A stretch of 46,103 bases of DNA from Thiomicrorhabdus sp. GTDB taxonomy: Bacteria > Pseudomonadota > Gammaproteobacteria > Thiomicrospirales > Thiomicrospiraceae. Below are positions 39,922 through 46,103 of the stretch, piece after piece. Location: the NCBI GenBank assembly GCA_015487495.1, contig WFPP01000111.1, positions 1 to 46,103 on the forward strand. The letters are read 5' to 3'. The position numbers were made by a program, and so were the translations under genes. The first letter of the stretch is position 1, and each line of letters starts with the position of its first letter. The notes below the pieces were generated by a model. The model ran no database searches and was not told where the DNA came from. It saw only the letters and a program-made list of their open reading frames with translations.

Positions 39922-41316
39922 ATGGATGGTTTTACACTCTTCCCCCCCCCTTCTTTCTGGGACAACTGGCTCAGTTTTTGGCGCTTTGAAGATATCAACG
40001 TGCTCTGGGTCTTAATGGGCAGTATCTTACTGGGCATGAGCGCCTCGGTTATTGGAGGCTTTGCCTTTTTACGCAAACGCTCCCTGATTGGTGATGCCCT
40101 TGCACATGCAGCTCTGCCAGGGGTGATGATGGCTTTTCTACTGTTTCAAACCCGCGACCCGCTCATTATATTTATTGGCGCACTGTGCAGCAGTTTTATC
40201 GGATTTTTTCTCATTGACTGGCTGCCCAAAAATACCAAAATAAAAGCCGATACCGCACTTGCCATCACCCTCTCCTTCTTTTTTGCCATAGGGCTTATGT
40301 TACTCTCCTACATTCAAGGACTGGAAGTCAGCAATAAAAGTGGACTGGACAACATTCTTTTTGGACAAGCCGCCGCAATGACTGAAGAGGATATTCAACT
40401 CCTTACCTACGTTACGCTTTTTACCCTCATCACGGTTGTGCTGTTTTTTCAAAAATTTCGACTCATCGCTTTTAATCAAGATTTCGCCCGAACCATCGGC
40501 ATGGCCGTTCATCGCTACGAGCTGTTGCTGGCACTTCTCATCGTAATGTCGGTTGTGGTAGGTCTGCAACTCGTGGGGGTGGTATTAATGGCGGCCATTT
40601 TGCTCACCCCAATCGCCGCCGCACGATTTTGGAGCAATCAGCTGTCGCACATTTTAATCATTGCGTCAATGCTTGGGGCTTTAAGCGCCATTATCAGCAC
40701 TCAACTTTCCTACCTCGCCCCCGCCATGCCCACAGGCCCGTGGATGGTCGTCAGTCTCTCAGTGTTGTTTATACTCTCCCTGCTGTTTGCCCCAAAAAAA
40801 GGGCTGGTAAAACGCTATTTTGAGTTTCAGGCACTGCGCCAACAAGTGGCCGAAGAAAATATTTTGCGTACCCTTTACAAACTACTGGAACGCAAAGAGT
40901 TTATGCACAATCACTTTACTCAAGCCGACATACAATCGTTTCGAAACATGCCCAGCAGCTGTTTACAAAGCACCTTAAAACAGCTCGGAAAAAAAGGCCT
41001 TATCAAAGCCTCAACACAAGGAGTGCAACTCACCCAAAGCGGACTGGAACGTGCTACACAACTCACTCGCCGCCACCGTTTATGGGAAAACTACCTCAAC
41101 CAACAGGCCAAACTGTTGCCAGAACAAGTACATCAACAAGCCGAACGCATTGAACACATTCTTACCGATGCACAAGAAGCCCAATTGCAACGGGAGCTCA
41201 GTAACTCACAATCCGATCCACACGGTAACGCCATTCCCACTACACACAAAGCAGACAAAACGCAAGACGCCATCTCTTCCACATCTAATACAAGGGGGGG
41301 GGAAAATTTTGATTAA
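39922..41316 (+). CDS. troC: Metal ABC permease fused to an MntR/DtxR-like regulator domain
   Basis: A 464-residue protein. Residues about 25-290 are an ABC-3 permease with 8-9 helices (FAFLRKRSLIGDALAHAALPG is diagnostic). Residues about 305-440 match a DtxR/MntR repressor: a winged helix (about 311-380, ending LTQSGLERATQLTRRHRLWE), then a metal-binding dimerisation domain with VHQQAERIEH and DPHGNAIP. H385, E389, H404, E408, E411 and H412 align with DtxR/MntR metal ligands; glutamate at 408 is the manganese-type choice, while the N-terminal helix ligand position holds Asn. C9 (39942-39950) lies at codons 8-10 and G9 spans the stop region. Confidence 0.9.
   Translation: MDGFTLFPPPSFWDNWLSFWRFEDINVLWVLMGSILLGMSASVIGGFAFLRKRSLIGDALAHAALPGVMMAFLLFQTRDPLIIFIGALCSSFIGFFLIDWLPKNTKIKADTALAITLSFFFAIGLMLLSYIQGLEVSNKSGLDNILFGQAAAMTEEDIQLLTYVTLFTLITVVLFFQKFRLIAFNQDFARTIGMAVHRYELLLALLIVMSVVVGLQLVGVVLMAAILLTPIAAARFWSNQLSHILIIASMLGALSAIISTQLSYLAPAMPTGPWMVVSLSVLFILSLLFAPKKGLVKRYFEFQALRQQVAEENILRTLYKLLERKEFMHNHFTQADIQSFRNMPSSCLQSTLKQLGKKGLIKASTQGVQLTQSGLERATQLTRRHRLWENYLNQQAKLLPEQVHQQAERIEHILTDAQEAQLQRELSNSQSDPHGNAIPTTHKADKTQDAISSTSNTRGGENFD
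39942..39950 (+). repeat. C9 homopolymer near the 5' end of troC
   Basis: Nine consecutive C encoding Pro-Pro-Pro at codons 8-10 of the permease-regulator fusion. A single-base change would shift the frame after about 10 residues. Confidence 0.95.
41294..41302 (+). repeat. G9 homopolymer at the troC-troD junction
   Basis: Nine consecutive G followed by AAAATTTT. It encodes the Gly-Gly near the end of troC and is also the only ribosome-binding-like sequence before the troD TTG start at 41309, giving a spacing of about 6 nt. Confidence 0.9.
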
Positions 41317-42199
41317 TGATATTTGGATTCTTGCCACCGCTTCTCTGGTGGCCGCCGCTTGTGCACTCGTTGGCGTTTTTTTAATCTTGCGCCGCCAAGC
41401 GCTGATGGGCGATGCCATTAGCCACTCCGTACTGCTTGGCATCGTGCTAGCCTACCTCATCACCGACAGCCGTGCCTTACCAGTCATGTTGGGGGGCGCC
41501 GTCCTTATTGGCTTACTCACCGCATGGCTCAGCGACAGCCTGCACCGCATAGGAAAACTGCAAAACGACGCCAGTATCGGCATTGTCTTTACCCTGTTTT
41601 TCGCCATTGGGGTCATTTTAGTTTCACTTTATACCGGTCAAATTGACCTGGATCAAGAGTGTATTTTATATGGTGAAATCGCATTCATTCCTTTCGATAC
41701 CCTTACCATAGGAGGGGGGGGAAATATTGCAGACGGATTTGAAATCGGTCCCAGAGCATTTTGGAGCATCGCTATTGTTTTTATGATTGTACTCATCAGT
41801 ATTCTCATCACCTTTCACCGACTGCAAACCGTGGCCTTTCATCCAAACCTAGCTCTCTCTTTAGGCATTAACACTGTTTTTTGGCACTATTTTTTAATGA
41901 CACTGGTTTCCATGACCACCGTTGCCTCCTTCGATGCCGTCGGTGCCATTTTGGTGGTCGCCCTCCTCGTCATCCCCGCCAGCAGTGCCTACCTTGTCGC
42001 CAAATCACTCAAAGGCATGCTTTGGAGTGCCATTGCCTACTCTCAAACGTCCGTTGCCATCGGCTACACACTCGCCTATCAACTCGACAGCGCCATTTCA
42101 GCCTCCATTTCTGTCAGCGCTGGCCTGTTACTGCTCCTGACCATTTTGATACTGGAAATTCAAAAAAAACGCACTCACAATCTACAAAAAGCATCATAA
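41309..42199 (+). CDS. troD: Second metal ABC permease, TroD type
   Basis: A 296-residue ABC-3 permease with about 8-9 helices, beginning at TTG 41309 (INDIWILATASLVAAACAL). FLILRRQALMGDAISHSVLLG is the family motif. The frame is open upstream to 41051 but that stretch lies inside troC, is not hydrophobic and has no permease character, so it is excluded. Start and troC stop overlap by 8 nt, with the G9 tract as Shine-Dalgarno. A G8 tract (41714-41721) encodes part of a Gly-Gly-Gly-Gly loop. There is no C-terminal regulator domain. Confidence 0.9.
   Translation: MINDIWILATASLVAAACALVGVFLILRRQALMGDAISHSVLLGIVLAYLITDSRALPVMLGGAVLIGLLTAWLSDSLHRIGKLQNDASIGIVFTLFFAIGVILVSLYTGQIDLDQECILYGEIAFIPFDTLTIGGGGNIADGFEIGPRAFWSIAIVFMIVLISILITFHRLQTVAFHPNLALSLGINTVFWHYFLMTLVSMTTVASFDAVGAILVVALLVIPASSAYLVAKSLKGMLWSAIAYSQTSVAIGYTLAYQLDSAISASISVSAGLLLLLTILILEIQKKRTHNLQKAS
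41714..41721 (+). repeat. G8 homopolymer inside troD
   Basis: Eight consecutive G followed by AAATATT, in a glycine-rich loop of the second permease. Confidence 0.95.
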
Positions 42200-42276
42200 T
42201 CAGCACTTTTCTAAAAGAGCTCTTTACACATACACATAATTCACATAAAGAATGCATGGATAAAAAAAAGAAGAGA

Positions 42277-42285
42277 GGGGGGGGG
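42277..42285 (+). repeat. G9 homopolymer in the troD-DUF2058 spacer
   Basis: Nine consecutive G followed by AATTTTTAA, between the troD stop and the converging DUF2058 gene. It is the only long tract of the set outside a coding region. No terminator hairpin is visible in this spacer. Confidence 0.95.
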
Positions 42286-42303
42286 AATTTTTAACCACTC
42301 ACA

Positions 42304-42852
42304 TTACCAGACCAAATCATCAGGCACTTCAAACTGAGCGTAGTAGTCTTTATCTTCCTCTGAAAGAGAATCATCCTGTCCAGCCAATGGAATCAATACA
42401 CTGGCATCTCGTTGTTGTATTTTTTGAGCCGCTTCTTCTGTCAATAAAACATACCCTCCTTTAAAACGCGCAATTCTTAGCGTTTCAACAATCAGTTGTT
42501 TGTGAATTTTCTGAGCCACATTCAAGGTTTTAACCGCACTGCCATCCACAAAATTATAGGCCAGTTTTCCCTCATAATTCTTCAAACAATTGGATTCAAT
42601 CATTTGACCAACGGCAGCTTGCTGAGCTTTTTTCTCTTGCTGTTGCTGGCGCTCTAAATTCAGTTTACGATCCTGTTCTGCCTTTTGTTTCGCCGCCTGT
42701 TCCGCTAACAAAGTGGCTTCGCTTACAACAACTTCACCCTTTTTACCCTTCTTCTGTTTAGCTTGCTGGTATTTCTGTTTTTTAACTTTTTTTGCCTTTT
42801 TTTCATCCACTAAACCCGCTTTTTGAAGCTGATCAAATAAAGAACCTGCCAT
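42304..42852 (-). CDS. DUF2058 domain protein (YaiL-like)
   Basis: A 182-residue basic, soluble protein. The N-terminus SLFDQLQKAGLVDEKKAKKVKK and a lysine/glutamine-rich helical segment (about 18-85) are typical of DUF2058, followed by a folded part with YNFVDGSAVKTL and VLLTEEAAQKIQQRD. Family members have been described as nucleoprotein or RNA-associated, but a function is not established. It converges on the troABCD operon. Confidence 0.85.
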   Translation of the reverse strand: MAGSLFDQLQKAGLVDEKKAKKVKKQKYQQAKQKKGKKGEVVVSEATLLAEQAAKQKAEQDRKLNLERQQQQEKKAQQAAVGQMIESNCLKNYEGKLAYNFVDGSAVKTLNVAQKIHKQLIVETLRIARFKGGYVLLTEEAAQKIQQRDASVLIPLAGQDDSLSEEDKDYYAQFEVPDDLVW

Positions 42853-42954
42853 TTTATCTCCCCTAAACCCGTTATTATTTTTTTAAATCGCACCATTTTA
42901 TCAGTATCATACCCAAATCATTCCATAGAAATGGAAAAAACAGTGTAAGGGCTT

Positions 42955-43012
42955 GAGGTTTGGGAAAAACCTCTAACCAAGATACAACAACGATATAGTA
43001 CGAAGAGGTACT
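42955..43012 (+). other. Two hairpins in the leader of the nuclease-like gene
   Basis: GAGGTTT (42955-42961) pairs with AAACCTC (42967-42973) around GGGAA, and AGTAC (42997-43001) pairs with GTACT (43008-43012) around GAAGAG, with a flanking GATA/TATC extension. Neither has a U-tract on the plus strand. Both lie in the 196-nt spacer between divergent genes, within about 95 nt of the start codon, and may be leader RNA structure or operators. Confidence 0.4.
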
Positions 43013-43048
43013 CGCTATCTATTTCTGATTATCTATTCTGGAGACAAC

Positions 43049-43945
43049 ATGCTTAAAACGGCTCAAATATTATGGCAACCCACAGGACAAAATTTACCCT
43101 CATTGGGTTCAAAATCTCTGGTTGATATTTCAGACGGAGACACCCCAAATATTCGGATGCCAATTCGAATGCTCTCAATAGACACACCAGAAGTCACTGC
43201 TCGCTCGCTCAAAGGAGCGACCAAGATCGATAAAAAGTTTAAACAGTTAGCAACGTGGATACGAGAAGGAAAAGCACCGGTTTCCCAAACCTTTCAAGAA
43301 TACATTTTACCCAAACTGGAAAGTAAAGCCGCTGGCACACTACAATACAAACAAGGCAAAGAAGCCAGTGCCTATTACAAAACAAAAGCTGAAGAGCGCT
43401 TGAAAAAAAACAACTCAACAAAACATCGTAAATTATTTATCCGGATGGCACACCCTCCTTTTGATCATTACGGTCGGTTATTAGCGTATGTTGCCCCTTC
43501 CTATAGCTATAAAGAACGACAAACCATGAGCCGTCACGAACGCGCAACCTTTAATTTAGACATGATTGAAAGCGGCTGGGCGGCACCCTTTATTCTGTAT
43601 CCCAATATTCCTGGTGAACTGGATTTACCACTCTTTATCGAAACCGCTGTCAATGCAAAAGCATTAAATAAAGGACAATACCAAGACCCCCTCTCATTAC
43701 CTGGTTACGAATACCGCATGTGTGAAAAACTGTATGACATTACCAAAAGAATTGTGTCTGGAGAGACACTCAGTGCACAATCAAAAATGGCATGGCGTAG
43801 TCGTTACTGTGTGGATATGCGGGATCGACGACTGGTTGGCCCCGAACAATACATGAATATTCCCGAAGCCTATCGCCTATGGGTTTGGCCAAACGATGTT
43901 GCTGAAGCCATTGGAAAACTGAACTTAGTCCCCATAAACTTGTAA
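43049..43945 (+). CDS. Staphylococcal-nuclease-like (SNase) family protein
   Basis: A 298-residue protein with the SNase catalytic pattern: D29-G-D31-T, R40, D45-T-P-E48 and a later DHYGR with R143, corresponding to D19/D21, R35, D40/E43 and R87 of micrococcal nuclease. The stretch between E48 and R143 is about 95 residues against 44 in the classic enzyme, a lysine-rich helical insertion, and about 100 residues follow the core. No signal peptide is visible, so it is probably cytoplasmic. GGAG precedes the ATG. Substrate is unknown. Confidence 0.72.
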   Translation: MLKTAQILWQPTGQNLPSLGSKSLVDISDGDTPNIRMPIRMLSIDTPEVTARSLKGATKIDKKFKQLATWIREGKAPVSQTFQEYILPKLESKAAGTLQYKQGKEASAYYKTKAEERLKKNNSTKHRKLFIRMAHPPFDHYGRLLAYVAPSYSYKERQTMSRHERATFNLDMIESGWAAPFILYPNIPGELDLPLFIETAVNAKALNKGQYQDPLSLPGYEYRMCEKLYDITKRIVSGETLSAQSKMAWRSRYCVDMRDRRLVGPEQYMNIPEAYRLWVWPNDVAEAIGKLNLVPINL

Positions 43946-43958
43946 AACCGGTGATGGC

Positions 43959-43967
43959 TTTGCACAA
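43959..43967 (+). repeat. TTTGCACAA short dispersed repeat, copy 3
   Basis: Occurs as GGCTTTGCACAAGAGG just after the SNase-like gene; compare copies at 15224, 21529 and 44692. This copy diverges after the core nonamer. Confidence 0.35.
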
Positions 43968-43998
43968 GAGGCTTAACACCTGATAAGAGCAAGCCGAC

Positions 43999-44028
43999 AC
44001 AAAAAATTAAGCAATTTTTTGTTTTTTT
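43999..44028 (+). terminator. A/T-rich intrinsic terminator after the SNase-like gene
   Basis: ACAAAAAATT (43999-44008) and AATTTTTTGT (44013-44022) form a perfect 10-bp stem with loop AAGC, followed by a T6 tail. The stem is weak in G+C, so efficiency is uncertain. It opens the 300-nt spacer before the rhodanese gene. Confidence 0.55.
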
Positions 44029-44070
44029 ATCCATGCACCCTTTCGTACAAAGGTATCATCTAATAAAAAA

Positions 44071-44135
44071 TCCCTGTAAAATCTTCCTCAAAAATGCGTT
44101 TTTTACAGTCCATTTTTTTTATTTTTAGACAGGGA
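44071..44135 (+). other. Overlapping alternative hairpins upstream of the rhodanese gene
   Basis: The segment TCCCTGTAAAA (44071-44081) can pair either with TTTTACAG (44101-44108) through CTGTAAAA, or with ACAGGGA (44129-44135) through TCCCTGT; the two pairings exclude each other. A T8 run follows the first alternative. If this DNA is transcribed, it has the layout of a switchable leader. The rest of the spacer to 44245 is A/T-rich with no other feature seen. Confidence 0.35.
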
Positions 44136-44245
44136 CTACCTGATAAATTAAACCACTTTCTTAAACAGTATAATTTGATTCTTAATATTGATACCCAAAT
44201 TTTTACATAAAAACAACGCTTTTTAGCATAATTTTGGATTCCCCC

Positions 44246-44662
44246 ATGCTTTTAAAATCTTTAAAAATTGTGAGTGTTTTACTGCTGACCCTTGCCTTGT
44301 CAAGCTGCTTTAAACCGCCTTATACCAATTTAAACAATGACGAATTGCAAAAACTGCTGGATCAAGGTGTCCCCATTTATGACATTCGACGCCCAGAAGA
44401 ATGGCGTAAAACAGGAGTGGTGGCAAACAGTCGCCTGCTTACCTTCGTGGATAAAGGAGGGCGATTGAAACCCAATTTTTTACCTCAATTTACCCGTGAA
44501 ATCGATAAAAACCAACCCGTAATCTTAATTTGCCGAACCGGTAACCGAACAGATACTCTGGCTCGCCATCTTATGGAGAAATTAGGATACACACAGGTGT
44601 ATAATGTACGGGATGGCATTACACGCTGGATAGGCGAAAAACGCCCCGTAGTACGTCCATAA
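44246..44662 (+). CDS. Rhodanese-domain lipoprotein
   Basis: A 138-residue protein with a lipoprotein signal (LALSSC, lipidated C21) and a rhodanese domain (about residues 28-135). YDIRRPEEW near residue 45 and the active loop C96-RTGNR are intact, so it should be a periplasm-facing single-domain sulfurtransferase; the electron/sulfur donor is unknown. It fits a sulfur-oxidising lifestyle, which is inference. ATG 44246 places the hydrophobic signal at the N-terminus; the frame extends to a TTG at 44234. Confidence 0.88.
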   Translation: MLLKSLKIVSVLLLTLALSSCFKPPYTNLNNDELQKLLDQGVPIYDIRRPEEWRKTGVVANSRLLTFVDKGGRLKPNFLPQFTREIDKNQPVILICRTGNRTDTLARHLMEKLGYTQVYNVRDGITRWIGEKRPVVRP

Positions 44663-44691
44663 TATTTTAAAATAAAGCCTAAATTAAGGCC

Positions 44692-44700
44692 TTTGCACAA
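44692..44700 (+). repeat. TTTGCACAA short dispersed repeat, copy 4
   Basis: Shares TTTGCACAATAC with the copy at 21529, and both are followed within about 25 nt by GGCCA. This suggests two remnants of one longer element rather than a chance nonamer. Confidence 0.4.
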
Positions 44701-44784
44701 TACACATATCAGAAAGGTATCGGCCATTTTTTACTCGTGATCGTATTGCATAACGAGCTCACGTTACTTTTAAGGAAGCTTTGC

Positions 44785-45519
44785 ATGAACCAGACAACCT
44801 CCCCCAACCTTCCCGAACATAAACCCCGCCCAATGGTGGATTTATTGGTAAGCATTATTATTCCCTCCATTATTTTAATGAAACTCAGTGGCGATCAAGA
44901 CCTGGGAGCCACAGGCGCTTTAATTGCCGCACTGGCCTTTCCTATTGGCTGGGGACTGTATGAACTGATTAAATTTAAAAAATTTAACTTCATCGCTTTA
45001 CTGGGATTAATCAGCGTACTGCTGACAGGCGGAATTGGTTTACTCGAACTCGACACCCAGTGGCTCGCTATCAAAGAAGCTGCCATTCCAGGCATCATTG
45101 GACTCGCCGTACTCATCTCAACCAAAACCCGCTACCCACTCATTAAAACCCTGCTGTACAACCCGAAGGTGATGCAAGTCGAAAAAATCGAACAACGCCT
45201 CAAAGAATCCAATAACACACAAAAATTTGAAGCACGCTTATTAATGGCCACCTACCTACTCGGAGGCACCTTCTTCTTCTCCGCCATAATGAACTACATT
45301 CTTGCTACGTGGATTGTCGTTAGCCCTGCAGGCAGTGCCAAATTTAATGAAGAACTAGGCCAGCTAACCCTATTAAGCTATCCAATGATTGCCATTCCAT
45401 CCATGCTCATGATGATGGCCATTTTTTATTATCTATGGCGCACCATCAACGGACTAACAGGACTCAAACTAACAGAAGCCCTTAATAACGTAGAACAACC
45501 TGAAAAGAAAACGGATTAA
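44785..45519 (+). CDS. VC0807-family integral membrane protein
   Basis: A 244-residue polytopic protein with about six membrane segments. The sequence style (IPSIILMKLSGDQDLGATGAL, IKEAAIPGIIGLAVL, TRYPLIKTLLYNP, FNEELGQLTLLSYPMIAIPSM) is what I recognise as the VC0807 family of unknown function. The ATG at 44785 has a strong AAGGAAG; the frame opens 16 codons earlier without one. It is probably monocistronic. Confidence 0.82.
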   Translation: MNQTTSPNLPEHKPRPMVDLLVSIIIPSIILMKLSGDQDLGATGALIAALAFPIGWGLYELIKFKKFNFIALLGLISVLLTGGIGLLELDTQWLAIKEAAIPGIIGLAVLISTKTRYPLIKTLLYNPKVMQVEKIEQRLKESNNTQKFEARLLMATYLLGGTFFFSAIMNYILATWIVVSPAGSAKFNEELGQLTLLSYPMIAIPSMLMMMAIFYYLWRTINGLTGLKLTEALNNVEQPEKKTD

Positions 45520-45630
45520 CCCTTCCTAGAGAATCATAGGGGGAGGGAAAATAGTTTGGATTACAACGTTCTGCCCCCTCTCTCAATCAAACCGTTATCC
45601 GAAGCTTGACCTAAACGTAGCAAACGCTTG

Positions 45631-45939
45631 CTAATCCAAGATAAGAACGCAGTCCCAACCTTTATTAACCAGATTATCAAAGGACGCTTGCAAAGACCCT
45701 TTCTTTTTAACCTTTATATGACTCGCTCCCTTAGTACAATCCAGCTCATCATATTGAACCGGCTCTACAGCAGTAAGTCGCATTATTTGACTTACTTCAA
45801 TGGATGAATCCCTATCGCTAGACTCAATAAACACTCCTTCAGATTGAATAACAAAAGGAAGAGGTTTTGGTTTTTCAGAACATCCAGACAACATCGCCAA
45901 AAAAACCATTGCCAAAATACCTATTATTGCTGTTTTCAT
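45631..45939 (-). CDS. Small putative lipoprotein, unknown function
   Basis: A 102-residue protein with a clear lipoprotein signal (FLAMLSGC, lipidated C20) and a mature part of about 82 residues containing two further cysteines (in ELDCTKG and WDCVLI) that could form a disulfide. I do not recognise the family. AGGAG precedes the ATG. Its upstream region runs directly into an IS30-type element, which may have displaced its original promoter. Confidence 0.75.
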   Translation of the reverse strand: MKTAIIGILAMVFLAMLSGCSEKPKPLPFVIQSEGVFIESSDRDSSIEVSQIMRLTAVEPVQYDELDCTKGASHIKVKKKGSLQASFDNLVNKGWDCVLILD

Positions 45940-45988
45940 ATGACACTTCTCCTCGTGGATTCGGATAATAAGTGCAATCGGAAAAAGG

Positions 45989-46018
45989 AAAGCCAGTTGA
46001 GTTAAACTTAATGGCTTT
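45989..46018 (+). other. Inverted repeat upstream of the IS30 transposase start
   Basis: AAAGCCA (45989-45995) and TGGCTTT (46012-46018) pair around 16 nt, followed by TTC, about 20 nt before the transposase ATG. It may shield the transposase from outside transcription, or be part of the element's left terminal region. The right end of the element is outside the window, so terminal repeats cannot be compared. Confidence 0.35.
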
Positions 46019-46039
46019 TCACAACCACGAGATTAGCAC

Positions 46040-46103
46040 ATGAAATATACTCAACTGACTGAAGGTGAACGATACCAGATTTACGGATTATTGAAAGCAG
46101 GAT
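46040..46103 (+). mobile_element. IS30-family transposase, N-terminal fragment (runs off window)
   Basis: The ATG at 46040 opens MKYTQLTEGERYQIYGLLKAG, continuing past the window end. This matches the N-terminus of IS30-family transposases, where tQL-eRyqI--l-kaG leads into a helix-turn-helix that binds the element ends. Only 21 codons are visible, so intactness cannot be judged. The left end of the element should lie between about 45955 and 46000. Confidence 0.8.

Noticed and set aside
41051-41308. Open frame extending troD upstream by about 86 codons
   Set aside because: It lies entirely inside the troC regulator domain, is hydrophilic with no permease character, and the G9-preceded TTG at 41309 gives the normal family length.
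41881-42294. Open frame of about 137 codons overlapping the end of troD
   Set aside because: Cysteine/arginine/histidine-rich composition typical of an alternative frame of a membrane-protein gene; no ribosome site and no recognisable domain.
42256-42294. Twelve-codon mini-ORF (MDKKKKRGGGNF) containing the G9 tract
   Set aside because: Too short, with no ribosome-binding site; it is produced by the A-run and G-run composition.
45618-45633. Perfect hairpin TAGCAA-ACGC-TTGCTA at the end of the small lipoprotein gene
   Set aside because: No U-tract follows on either strand and the arms are only 6 bp, so a terminator call is not supported.

Overview
This 46 kb window reads as a chromosomal segment of a moderately low-G+C gammaproteobacterium. 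Gene order and protein style fit the Thiomicrospira/Hydrogenovibrio/Thiomicrorhabdus group of sulfur oxidisers; that placement is inference from synteny and protein resemblance, with no database search behind it.

Region 1 (53-21494, minus strand) is a long housekeeping run: rlmE, ftsH, folP, glmM, tpiA, secG, tRNA-Leu(GAG), the complete 14-gene complex I operon nuoABCDEFGHIJKLMN, a DUF2818 membrane protein and the initiator tRNA-fMet. It is the widespread gammaproteobacterial ftsH-folP-glmM-secG-leuU / metY-rimP-nusA neighbourhood with the nuo operon sitting between the two tRNA genes. yhbY (plus strand) diverges from rlmE.

Region 2 (22136-37174, minus strand) is a biosynthetic superoperon: leuC, leuD, leuB, an M23 peptidase, a bactofilin, asd, truA, trpF, trpB, trpA, accD, folC, a SPOR-domain protein, purF and metZ. 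It covers leucine, tryptophan, aspartate-family, fatty-acid, folate, purine and methionine synthesis. Compared with the familiar pseudomonad layout, fimV and cvpA are absent, and an envelope-shape pair (M23 peptidase plus bactofilin) lies between leuB and asd. queE diverges from leuC.

Region 3 (38219-42199, plus strand) is a TroABCD-type Mn/Zn/Fe ABC importer operon. Its first permease carries a complete MntR/DtxR-like winged-helix plus metal-binding/dimerisation domain fused at the C-terminus. The same 3.2 kb holds six G or C homopolymer runs of 8-9 bases, including runs near the 5' ends of the ATPase and permease genes and one acting as the likely Shine-Dalgarno of the second permease. Three further runs lie in folC, trpB and accD. 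This combination (transporter fused to its presumed regulator, plus candidate slippage tracts) is the most unusual feature of the window.

Region 4 (42304-46103) is accessory: a DUF2058 protein, a cytoplasmic staphylococcal-nuclease-like protein with a large insertion, a rhodanese lipoprotein, a VC0807-family membrane protein, a small orphan lipoprotein, and the 5' end of an IS30-family transposase at the window edge. Short repeats containing TTTGCACAA in the spacers may be remnants of insertion-sequence ends. No CRISPR array, rRNA, phage or recognisable defence locus was seen.
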